The notes under the pieces: generated by a model
What the model saw: the letters and a program-made list of their open reading frames with translations, nothing else
What the model was told of the DNA's origin: nothing
Database searches by the model: none
NCBI GenBank assembly: GCA_934177555.1
Contig: CAKPPL010000033.1
Coordinates: forward strand, 1-11,828
Origin: an uncultured Clostridia bacterium
GTDB taxonomy: Bacteria > Bacillota > Clostridia > TANB77 > CAG-508
Reading direction: 5' to 3'
Length of the DNA: 11,828 nt
Translations under genes and position numbers: made by a program
Part shown: in pieces, positions 1 through 6,339 of the stretch
Layout: the number at the start of each line of letters is the position of its first letter
Numbering within the stretch: position 1 is the stretch's first letter

Positions 1-355
1 GGATTACTTGTTGTTCCATTTGGTTGCTTTGTGTATGTTATCTGTGTTGTATTTAATGTTATTACTCCTTTTATATTTGGATATAAATTATTTTCTGCTT
101 CTGCATCTGCTTTTAATGAAATTTGTTATCTCCATATAACATTGTTATTGTGTGGTCTGTATCATTATAATAAACATGATATAAATCTGTTACTCCTGTT
201 TCTCCATTTTCTGGATTTGTTGTCGTTGCTTCTACTCCTAATTCTTTTGCTACTATTCCTGCTAATTCTGCTATATGTGCTGATGGTTGATACCCTGGGT
301 CTGTTGCCATTTTTACTCTTGCTTCTGAGTATGCTACATTATATGCTATATTCAT
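1..355 (-). pseudogene. Damaged gene, possibly pilin-like; frameshifted, open at left edge
   Basis: An 80-residue frame starts at ATG 355 (MNIAYNVAYSEARVKMATDP) and stops at TAA 113-115. The next frame is open from 125 to the window edge and reads on naturally (ISLKADAEAENNLYPNIKG). Adding one A to the AAA run near 120-123 would fuse the two into one protein of at least about 120 residues. The start has no Shine-Dalgarno sequence, and the 50 bases upstream are non-coding AT-rich DNA, so the N-terminus also looks lost. The composition is soluble and Thr/Asn-rich, without membrane segments. I infer that it may be the body of a pilin-like or secreted protein that has lost its hydrophobic N-terminal helix, but no motif proves this. 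Codons are richer in C and G than in the neighbours. A sequencing or assembly error in the A run is an alternative explanation. Confidence 0.45.
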
Positions 356-455
356 TTTTTTACTTTTTCTTAATTTTGTTTAACATTTTATTTTATATAT
401 ATTAACAATTTTTGCAAATACATTTTTCAATAAAATAGTTACCAAAAATTGTGGG

Positions 456-484
456 TTTAAATATAATAAAATACATAGTATAAT
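456..484 (+). promoter_or_regulatory. Sigma-A-like promoter of mecA-like gene
   Basis: A -35 element TTTAAA (456-461) and a perfect -10 TATAAT (479-484) are separated by 17 bases. Transcription would begin near 491, leaving a leader of about 20 bases that holds the Shine-Dalgarno sequence. Confidence 0.6.
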
Positions 485-509
485 ATATTTACAAGTAATG
501 GAGGTTTCT

Positions 510-1082
510 ATGAAAATTGAAAAACTAACAGATAAAAAAATAAAAATTATATGTTCAACAGAAGATATGAATTCAAATAATATTTCAGTTCAAAACTTTT
601 TTGAAGAAAATGCTATACCACAAAAAATCTTGCAATTTTTTTTAAGTCAAGCAGAAAAAGAAGTTGGTTTTAAATCTGATGATTGTAAACTACTAGTTGA
701 AGCAATATCAAATGAAAAAGATGAATTTATTTTTACAATAACCAAATTATATAAATATGATATTCCAAATATCTATAATAATTTAGTTTTTAAATTTGAT
801 AATTTTGAAAACTTTTCTGATTTTTTAATACATTTAAAAAATATTAATAATATTGATTTGGAAAATTTTTCAAAATACTGTTCACTATATTTATATAAAA
901 ATACATATTATTTATATATTGCTGGAAATTTTAATATATTATCAAATGCTATTTTACACTTACTAATAGATTTTAGCTCATGCATAACATGTACTCCAAA
1001 ATTGGATGGCATTCTTCACGAATATGGTAAAATTATATTTACTAAAAATTCTTTTTATAATTATATAAAAAAAATACAATAG
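510..1082 (+). CDS. mecA: MecA-family adaptor protein (ClpC adaptor / negative regulator of competence)
   Basis: This encodes a 190-residue cytoplasmic adaptor. In the MecA family the N-terminal domain captures substrates and the C-terminal domain docks on the ClpC unfoldase, delivering regulators such as ComK to ClpCP. The N-terminus MKIEKLTDKKIKI, the following acidic stretch and the segment AEKEVGFKSDDCKLLVEAIS match the family's first domain (about residues 1-80). Residues 85-190 fit the second domain, with the usual closing segment seen here as LHEYGKII. The length is like the shorter paralogues (YpbH-like) rather than the roughly 218 residues of Bacillus MecA. I chose ATG 510 because GGAGGT at 500-505 sits five to six bases upstream; the in-frame ATG at 498 overlaps that site. 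It is transcribed alone and shares a terminator with the convergent M23 gene. No ComK or ClpC gene is in view, so the real substrate is unknown. Confidence 0.8.
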   Translation: MKIEKLTDKKIKIICSTEDMNSNNISVQNFFEENAIPQKILQFFLSQAEKEVGFKSDDCKLLVEAISNEKDEFIFTITKLYKYDIPNIYNNLVFKFDNFENFSDFLIHLKNINNIDLENFSKYCSLYLYKNTYYLYIAGNFNILSNAILHLLIDFSSCITCTPKLDGILHEYGKIIFTKNSFYNYIKKIQ

Positions 1083-1104
1083 TTGTAATTACTATTGTAT
1101 TTTT
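1070..1104. terminator. Bidirectional Rho-independent terminator
   Basis: A perfect 14-base-pair stem, AAAAATACAATAGT paired with ACTATTGTATTTTT, has a 7-base loop (1084-1090). A/T runs on both sides allow it to end both mecA (plus; its stop codon lies inside the left arm) and the M23 gene (minus). Confidence 0.85.
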
Positions 1105-1110
1105 TATGTA

Positions 1111-2136
1111 TTAATAAACATAATTTTCTGGATTATATGCAACTCCATTTATTCTTATTTCTAGATGTAAGTGATTTCCTGTACTATTTCCTGTACTTCC
1201 AACTTCTGCTATTGCTTCACCTTGTGATACTTGTTCTCCAACATTTCCGTATAGTTTGCTACAATGACCATAATATGTTTCTACACCATTTCCGTGTGAT
1301 ATTACAATCATTTTTCCATATGAACCTTTTGTTCCTGAAAATGTTATTGTTCCTGCTGCTGCAGCTTTTATTACTGTTCCTCTAGGTGCTGCTATGTCTA
1401 ATCCTGTATGGTCACTTGATCTTATACTACTTTTAGCTCCAAATCTTGAGGTTATAGTACCTGATATTGGTCTTATTAAATTAATTCCACCTAGTGATAC
1501 TTTTTGATATGATATATTTGAAGATGTATTAACTTTTCCGGTTGATGTTGTTGTTTTTTTCGTTACTTTTTTAGCTTGTACTACTGGGGCTACTACTTTT
1601 TCCACATATAATGCTGCTACTGTATCTTCTACTGTTGCAAAGTCTCTTAAATCTGTTTTGTATAATTCTAATATTGAAATTTTATCTATATTTGTACTTT
1701 CTTTTTCTTTTAATTGATTTACTATTTGTTCTGCTGTTGTAAAGTCTTTAACATATGCTTTTTCTTCGTTTTCTTCTAATATTGCATAATATTTATAATA
1801 TGTTATACCTGTTTGTTTTATTTTTTCATATATTTCATCATCATTTGTAACAACATTTCTTTTTAATAAACACATTTTATATTCTGGTAAATCATTTACT
1901 TGTACAAATGCTATATTACTATTTTCTTCTTCATCACCACTTGCCATGTATTTATTTATTTTTGATTGTAGTTTTCCTTTGTCTTTACTATATCCTACAA
2001 ATTCTCCGTTTATTGTTACACTATATATTGGTTTGAAAAATAGTGCTACTGCACATATTATTAAAAATATTGAAACAGCTATAAGTATTGTAAGTTTTAT
2101 TGATTTTCTTGCAAATACTAATATTTGTTTTAACAT
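1111..2136 (-). CDS. Membrane-anchored M23 (LytM/SpoIIQ-type) peptidase
   Basis: This is a 341-residue protein with one N-terminal membrane helix (about 14-35), an extracytoplasmic linker region (about 36-215) ending in a Lys/Thr-rich spacer, and a C-terminal M23 domain (about 218-341). M23 enzymes are zinc endopeptidases that cut peptidoglycan cross-bridges. All metal and catalytic positions are present: HTGLD (H243 and D247), YYGH (H291) and HLHLE (H322 and H324), so it should be active rather than a degenerate scaffold. The two adjacent coat genes suggest a SpoIIQ-like or other sporulation role, but this is inference; a vegetative wall hydrolase is equally possible. ATG 2136 lies nine bases after AAGGAG (2147-2152); GTG 2139, adding one residue, is also possible. 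It has its own promoter and shares a terminator with mecA. Confidence 0.85.
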   Translation of the reverse strand: MLKQILVFARKSIKLTILIAVSIFLIICAVALFFKPIYSVTINGEFVGYSKDKGKLQSKINKYMASGDEEENSNIAFVQVNDLPEYKMCLLKRNVVTNDDEIYEKIKQTGITYYKYYAILEENEEKAYVKDFTTAEQIVNQLKEKESTNIDKISILELYKTDLRDFATVEDTVAALYVEKVVAPVVQAKKVTKKTTTSTGKVNTSSNISYQKVSLGGINLIRPISGTITSRFGAKSSIRSSDHTGLDIAAPRGTVIKAAAAGTITFSGTKGSYGKMIVISHGNGVETYYGHCSKLYGNVGEQVSQGEAIAEVGSTGNSTGNHLHLEIRINGVAYNPENYVY

Positions 2137-2171
2137 CACATACTACTCCTTATTTTATTATTTGTTTGTAT

Positions 2172-2199
2172 TTTATACTAATTAGCCTAACTTTTTCAA
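2172..2199 (-). promoter_or_regulatory. Sigma-A-like promoter of M23 peptidase gene
   Basis: On the minus strand, TTGAAA (2194-2199) is followed after 16 bases by TATAAA (2172-2177). The leader contains a 17-base stretch also found just after the pcrA promoter. Confidence 0.5.
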
Positions 2200-2287
2200 T
2201 TTATCTAATGGTCTATTTTCTTGCTTTTATCTTTATTTTTCTTTTATATACTGTTTTTTATTCTGTTTTTCTTTGTTTTAGCATATG

Positions 2288-2326
2288 AAAAAGCAAAAAA
2301 AATCAATATGATTTTTCTTGCTTTTT
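2288..2326 (-). terminator. Rho-independent terminator of CotF-like operon
   Basis: A 17-base-pair hairpin with one mismatch and a 3-base loop: AAAAAGCAA with TTGCTTTTT as the outer stem, and AAAAATCA with TGATTTTT as the inner stem. It begins right after the stop codon of the second coat gene and ends in a T run on the minus strand. Confidence 0.85.
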
Positions 2327-2328
2327 AT

Positions 2329-2577
2329 TTAACCTTGTTGTAATTCTGTTTTAACTGTTTCAACTTCTGTTGTTGTAGCTTTTTGTGCAGGTTTGTAATA
2401 TCCTTTTGCATTAGCTACTTTAAATAATTCATATTGGAAAGCTTCATCATTATTTCTTATTTGTTGAAATGTTTGTCTTAATTGCATATTTTCTGCTTCT
2501 GATATAGCTGTTTGATATGCTGTTAAATCTGCCTTAACACTTCCCAATATATCATTTACCATTGTTTTTTCTTCCAC
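2329..2577 (-). CDS. Spore coat protein, CotF family
   Basis: An 82-residue CotF-type protein. The segments LGSVKADLTAYQTAISEAEN, QLRQTFQQIRNNDEAFQYELF and AKGYYKPAQKA are typical of this family of small helical spore-coat or spore-associated proteins. The protein is predicted to be all-helical, ending in a short Thr/Glu/Gln-rich tail. Translation starts at GTG 2577: AAAGGAGG lies seven bases upstream, whereas the first in-frame ATG (2562) has no ribosome site. It follows the other small coat-like gene by 25 bases and is presumably cotranscribed with it. It would be expressed in the mother cell during sporulation, although I could not recognise a sporulation-sigma promoter. The family assignment is firm; the structural role is inferred. 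Confidence 0.85.
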   Translation of the reverse strand: MEEKTMVNDILGSVKADLTAYQTAISEAENMQLRQTFQQIRNNDEAFQYELFKVANAKGYYKPAQKATTTEVETVKTELQQG

Positions 2578-2602
2578 TTAAATTCCTCCTTTTAAAGATT
2601 TC

Positions 2603-2791
2603 TTAGTTATTTAAAAATCCCATTAATTTTTGTTTTGTATTTAATGCATCTTGTGCTGATTTTGCAAACATTTGCTTTATTTGAGTATCTTGTGCTTGTG
2701 TTGCATATGTGTTTAATTTTTCATATGCTGTTTCATGTGCTCCAATTAAATGTCTTAAATGTTGTAATTCGACTTGTGTTAAATCTGCCAT
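2603..2791 (-). CDS. Small CotF-like / spore-coat-associated helical protein
   Basis: A 62-residue all-helical protein (MADLTQVELQHLRHLIGAHE...). It has the length and amphipathic pattern of the half-size CotF-like proteins that clostridia often encode next to full CotF genes. ATG 2791 is preferred because AAAGGAUGAU provides a ribosome site directly upstream; ATG 2800, three codons earlier, overlaps that site. It is the first gene of a two-gene operon with the CotF gene, 25 bases ahead. A possible TATAAA -10 box stands at 2819-2824 without a good -35, so a sporulation sigma factor or an activator may be needed; this is a guess. The function is inferred from resemblance and context, perhaps as a coat subunit or partner of the CotF protein. 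Confidence 0.7.
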   Translation of the reverse strand: MADLTQVELQHLRHLIGAHETAYEKLNTYATQAQDTQIKQMFAKSAQDALNTKQKLMGFLNN

Positions 2792-2876
2792 TAATATCAT
2801 CCTTTCTTATTTTTATCTTTTATAAGTATTTCCTTTGAAAAATTTTTTATGCATTTTTTTATTTTTAAATACAAAA

Positions 2877-2906
2877 AGAAGAAATCTTTTTAATTTGATT
2901 TCTTCT
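2877..2906 (-). terminator. Rho-independent terminator of pcrA
   Basis: A 10-base-pair stem, AGAAGAAATC with GATTTCTTCT, has a 10-base loop and a T5 run on the minus strand, nine bases after the pcrA stop codon. Confidence 0.8.
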
Positions 2907-2914
2907 CCTATTTT

Positions 2915-5215
2915 TTAAATTATTTCCAAATTTGCAAATTTTGCCATTAATCTTTTATGTCCGACTTTATCAAAATTAATATCTACTTTTAGATCTGTTC
3001 CCTCTTCTTCAACATAATTTATTGTTCCTTCTCCAAACTTCTTATGATATACTCTTACTCCTGCTTTATATCCTGATAAATCTATATCTGATGTTTCTGG
3101 TTTGTTTATATTATTTAAGAAACTTTCTGCTGTTCTAAAGACAAAACCTGTATTGTTTTTAGATATTGTTGATGCTGTAGCATATTGTGGTTCTGTTTGT
3201 TTATATGTTTTTATACTTCCATTTCCCTTATTTCCATAGCTCCAATTATAATCATTATTTCCGAATATATTGATTTTCTTTTTTGATGTATTTTCTACTC
3301 CATCTAATAATTCTTTTGGTATTTCTTCTAAAAATCTTGATGGTGGATTATATGTTGTTGAACCAAATGTTGTACGTTGTTTACTATTTGTTAAATATAA
3401 ATTTTCTTTTGCTCTTGTTACTCCAACATAACATAAACGTCTTTCTTCTTCAAGTTCTTTTTGTTCTCCTATTGATTTATATCCTGGGAATATTCCTTCT
3501 TCCATACCTACTAAAAAGACTACCGGAAATTCTAGTCCTTTTGCACTATGTAATGTCATTAATGTTACAGTTTCTTCTGTTTCTTCCATATTATCTAAAT
3601 CACTTGATAGTGTTATTCCTTCTAAAAAGTCACTTAAACTACTTTCTGCTGCCTCTTCTTCAAATTCTATTGCCACATTTAAAAATTCGTCTAGGTTGGC
3701 TATTCTATTTTCTGCTTCTACTGTACTTTCATTTTCTAGAGCTCTTGTATATCCAGTATCTTTTAGAATTTTTTTAATTAATTCTGATACTTTTAATTCA
3801 TTCTTTTTGGAAATTATTTCCTCCATACAATTAATGAATTCTCTAGAATTCAAATATACTCTATTTAATCCATATTGTTCTGCATTTTTTATTACTTCAT
3901 ACATTGATATACCATTTTGCTCTGATACTTGTGCTATATTGTCTAAACTTGTTTTTCCTATTCCTCTTTTAGGCTCATTTATTATTCTATTTAAACTTAA
4001 ATTGTCTGATGTATTTTGCACTAATCTTAAATATGATATTATGTCTTTGATTTCTTTTCTTTCGTAGAATTTTAGTCCTCCTATTATTTTATATGGAATT
4101 CCTTCTCTTCTTAATATTTCTTCTATTGCTCTTGATTGTGTATTCATTCTATATAATACTGCAAAATCTGAATAATTATATTTTTCTTCTCTTCTTAGAT
4201 GTTCTATTTGTTCTGCAATATATTTTCCTTCATCATATTCATTATCTGCTGAATAAACTTTTGGAAGATTTCCTACTTCGTTTTCTGTCCATAATTTTTT
4301 GTCATATTTTACTTCATTGTTTTTTATTACTGCATTTGCTACTTTTAAAATATTTCCTGTACATCTATAATTTTGCTCTAATTTTATGATTTTTGTTCCT
4401 ACAAAATCTTTTTCAAAATTTAATATATTTGATATATCTGCTCCTCTAAAACTATATATTCCTTGATCGTTATCTCCTACTGCCGTAATATTTCCATGTT
4501 TTGATGCTAACATTGTTACTAATGTAAATTGTGATTTATTTGTATCTTGATATTCATCTACTAATATGTATTTGAATTTATTTGAGTAGTATTCTAATAC
4601 ATCTACATTTTCTGATAATATTTTTATTGTGTAATTAATTATATCATCAAAGTCTATTGCATTATTTTCTTTTAATTTTTTTTGATATCTTTCATATACT
4701 TGTGCTATTTTTTCTTTTCTATAGTCTCCATGTGCTTTTACTGCATATTTTTCAGGATCTAACATCTCATTTTTGGCATTACTTATTTCTGAAATAACTG
4801 ATCTATCACTAAATAATTTTTCATCTAATTGTAAATCTTTTAATATTTGTTTTACCATTGTTCTTTGGTCTGTTGTATCAAATATTATAAATGATGAATC
4901 AAACCCTATTCTATCTATGAATTTTCTTAGTATTCGTACACATATTGAGTGGAATGTTCCTATCCACATGTCTTTCACTGCTTCTCCTACTAAATTTTCT
5001 ATTCTTTCTTTCATTTCATTTGCTGCTTTATTTGTAAATGTTATTGCTAATATATTCCATGGTAATACTTTCTTCTCTTCCATTAAATATGCTATTTTAT
5101 ATGTTAATACTTTTGTTTTTCCACTTCCTGCACCAGCTATTACTAAGCATGGCCCTTCTGTATTTATTACTGCTTCATATTGTTTATTGTTTAATTCTTT
5201 TAGTTTTTCTTCCAT
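2915..5215 (-). CDS. pcrA: ATP-dependent DNA helicase PcrA (UvrD/Rep family, SF1A)
   Basis: A 766-residue 3'-to-5' helicase acting in nucleotide excision repair, plasmid and rolling-circle replication, and removal of RecA and stalled RNA polymerase. The SF1A motifs occur in order: Walker A AGAGSGKT (27-34), motif Ia TFTNKAANEM (59-68), motif II DEYQDTN (220-226), motif III GDNDQGIYSFRGA (247-259), motif IV QNYR (281-284), motif V TLHSAKGLEF (554-563) and motif VI YVGVTRA (596-602). The last 50 residues (GVRVYHKKFGEGTINYVEEE...) form the Tudor-like C-terminal domain that binds RNA polymerase. The length is normal for PcrA. ATG 5215 follows AAGGA by about seven bases. It has its own promoter and terminator, so it is probably monocistronic, with possible read-through from the ZIP gene. 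Nothing looks damaged. Confidence 0.95.
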   Translation of the reverse strand: MEEKLKELNNKQYEAVINTEGPCLVIAGAGSGKTKVLTYKIAYLMEEKKVLPWNILAITFTNKAANEMKERIENLVGEAVKDMWIGTFHSICVRILRKFIDRIGFDSSFIIFDTTDQRTMVKQILKDLQLDEKLFSDRSVISEISNAKNEMLDPEKYAVKAHGDYRKEKIAQVYERYQKKLKENNAIDFDDIINYTIKILSENVDVLEYYSNKFKYILVDEYQDTNKSQFTLVTMLASKHGNITAVGDNDQGIYSFRGADISNILNFEKDFVGTKIIKLEQNYRCTGNILKVANAVIKNNEVKYDKKLWTENEVGNLPKVYSADNEYDEGKYIAEQIEHLRREEKYNYSDFAVLYRMNTQSRAIEEILRREGIPYKIIGGLKFYERKEIKDIISYLRLVQNTSDNLSLNRIINEPKRGIGKTSLDNIAQVSEQNGISMYEVIKNAEQYGLNRVYLNSREFINCMEEIISKKNELKVSELIKKILKDTGYTRALENESTVEAENRIANLDEFLNVAIEFEEEAAESSLSDFLEGITLSSDLDNMEETEETVTLMTLHSAKGLEFPVVFLVGMEEGIFPGYKSIGEQKELEEERRLCYVGVTRAKENLYLTNSKQRTTFGSTTYNPPSRFLEEIPKELLDGVENTSKKKINIFGNNDYNWSYGNKGNGSIKTYKQTEPQYATASTISKNNTGFVFRTAESFLNNINKPETSDIDLSGYKAGVRVYHKKFGEGTINYVEEEGTDLKVDINFDKVGHKRLMAKFANLEII

Positions 5216-5246
5216 TGCATTTTCCTTTCTTCAAATATTTGTTTGT

Positions 5247-5275
5247 ATTTTACTACATTTATTCTTTTTTTGCAA
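5247..5275 (-). promoter_or_regulatory. Sigma-A-like promoter of pcrA
   Basis: On the minus strand, TTGCAA (5270-5275) and TAAAAT (5247-5252) are separated by 17 bases. The start site would be about 25 bases before the ATG. Confidence 0.6.
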
Positions 5276-5284
5276 TAGCTTTTT

Positions 5285-6028
5285 TTATAATTTTGTAACA
5301 TATATTCCTATTATTAGACCTATTATATTTCCTATTGCTGTCATTCTTCCTTTGTATAATTCATTTGATTCTGGAATTAGTTCACCTGATACTATGTATA
5401 ACATTGCTCCTGCTGCAAAACTTAAGCATATTGATATTATTCTTTCTGAAATTTTTCCAATTATTCCTCCTATTAATGCTCCTATTCCTGTTGCTATTCC
5501 TGATAGAATTACATATAACATTATTTTGTATGTTTCCATTCCACCATTTTTCATTGGTACTGCCATTGATATACCTTCTGGTATATCATGAAAGCAAATA
5601 GCTAATGCAAGTGAATATCCTAATTTTACTGATGCATCAAATCCTGATCCAATTGCTAATCCTTCAGGTATATTATGTATTGCTAATCCTATACTAATAA
5701 TTATTCCTGTTTTTAATAAATTACTTTGTTTTTTATTATTTATTATTTTATTATTAAATTTATTATCAACAATTACATCACAAACTGTCATTACTACTAT
5801 CCCTAATAAAATCCCTATTATAGATTCTGATATATTGCTTATATGTAGAGCTTCTGGTATCAAATCAAAACATATTATAGACATCATTAATCCTCCTGCA
5901 AAAGATAATATAAAACTCAAAAATTTATTTGAATTATTTTTTATAATACATCCTATTATTCCACCTATCGTTGTACCTATTGTACCAAAAAACAAACCTA
6001 AAAATGTTGTATTAATAATTTGATTCAT
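5285..6028 (-). CDS. ZIP-family divalent metal transporter (ZupT-like)
   Basis: A 247-residue polytopic membrane protein with about eight hydrophobic helices and a short Asn/Lys-rich cytoplasmic loop (about 89-104), the ZIP topology. Helix IV carries HNIPEG (118-123) and helix V carries HDIPEG (147-152), the paired metal-site motifs of ZIP carriers that take up zinc and sometimes iron or manganese. FDLIPEA (54-60) and GELIPES (215-221) are further typical family segments. ATG 6028 has a strong site (AAGGAGGA) directly upstream. The gene is followed by the pcrA promoter after about ten bases, with no hairpin terminator seen, so some transcripts may run into pcrA. Metal specificity cannot be read from the sequence. 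The upstream region holds a palindrome at 6134-6155 that does not match known Zur or MntR boxes. Confidence 0.88.
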   Translation of the reverse strand: MNQIINTTFLGLFFGTIGTTIGGIIGCIIKNNSNKFLSFILSFAGGLMMSIICFDLIPEALHISNISESIIGILLGIVVMTVCDVIVDNKFNNKIINNKKQSNLLKTGIIISIGLAIHNIPEGLAIGSGFDASVKLGYSLALAICFHDIPEGISMAVPMKNGGMETYKIMLYVILSGIATGIGALIGGIIGKISERIISICLSFAAGAMLYIVSGELIPESNELYKGRMTAIGNIIGLIIGIYVTKL

Positions 6029-6133
6029 ACTTCCTCCTTTATTATTTTTTACTAATATATTATTGATTTTTTTATTTTTTATTCTTTTTTTATAAATGTA
6101 TTGAAATTATATATTTTTTATGGTAAACTATTT
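6029..6133. other. AT-rich upstream region of the ZIP gene, no gene seen
   Basis: This is the proximal part of the roughly 310-base gap between the divergent ZIP and Rpn genes. It is almost pure A/T without a credible reading frame. It contains the ZIP ribosome site next to 6028. I saw no convincing promoter for the ZIP gene; a weak candidate (TTCAAC, 17 bases, TAAAAA, minus strand) would begin inside the neighbouring palindrome. Confidence 0.4.
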
Positions 6134-6155
6134 TTGTGTTGAATTAATAACACAA
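6134..6155. promoter_or_regulatory. Palindrome upstream of ZIP gene, possible operator or hairpin
   Basis: TTGTGTT and AACACAA form a perfect 7-base inverted repeat around an 8-base AT loop, flanked by T runs. It could be a repressor operator for the ZIP gene or a weak hairpin terminator; no plus-strand gene lies upstream that would need a terminator. Confidence 0.35.
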
Positions 6156-6181
6156 TTTTTCATTTACAACTTGGGTTAGGC

Positions 6182-6210
6182 TTGACAATTTTCATTCAAT
6201 ATATTAGATT
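6182..6210 (+). promoter_or_regulatory. Promoter of the Rpn-family gene
   Basis: A consensus -35 TTGACA (6182-6187) is followed after 17 bases by TAGATT (6205-6210), a 4-of-6 match to the -10 box. It points toward the Rpn gene and implies a leader of about 120 bases. Confidence 0.55.
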
Positions 6211-6245
6211 CATTTTTTTATTTCTAATATTACAAAATATCATAT

Positions 6246-6300
6246 AAAAAGGAAGTGATGTGTACCTAATTTACAGGTCTTTATTAAACCTGCACTAATG
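6246..6300 (+). promoter_or_regulatory. Possible structured leader with tiny reading frame
   Basis: Inside the transcribed leader of the Rpn gene, AAAAAGGAAG precedes a very short frame, ATG TGT ACC TAA (6258-6269). After it, CAGGT pairs with ACCTG across a 9-base loop. The upstream ACCT of the tiny frame could pair with the same AGGT, so two mutually exclusive helices are possible. Stems are only 4-5 base pairs and no known riboswitch class fits, so this may be chance. Confidence 0.25.
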
Positions 6301-6339
6301 ATAAATTTTTAAATAAAAATAGTAAAGGAGTTGATATTA

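Noticed and set aside
105..135. Programmed -1 ribosomal frameshift in the left-edge gene
   Set aside because: The bases at the crossover (AAC AAA TTT CAT) do not give a usable slippery heptamer in the zero frame, and no strong downstream hairpin was seen.
31..405. Plus-strand frame of 124 codons rich in Leu and Phe
   Set aside because: Low-complexity hydrophobic translation caused by T-rich DNA opposite the damaged minus-strand gene; no ribosome site.
4773..5591. Open plus-strand frame of 272 codons opposite pcrA and the ZIP gene
   Set aside because: It runs antisense across two well-supported genes, has no ribosome site, and its sequence is just the complement of purine-rich coding DNA.
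6246..6300. Known riboswitch (preQ1, c-di-GMP, fluoride) in the Rpn leader
   Set aside because: None of the conserved cores of these classes could be matched by eye, so only a generic leader is reported.
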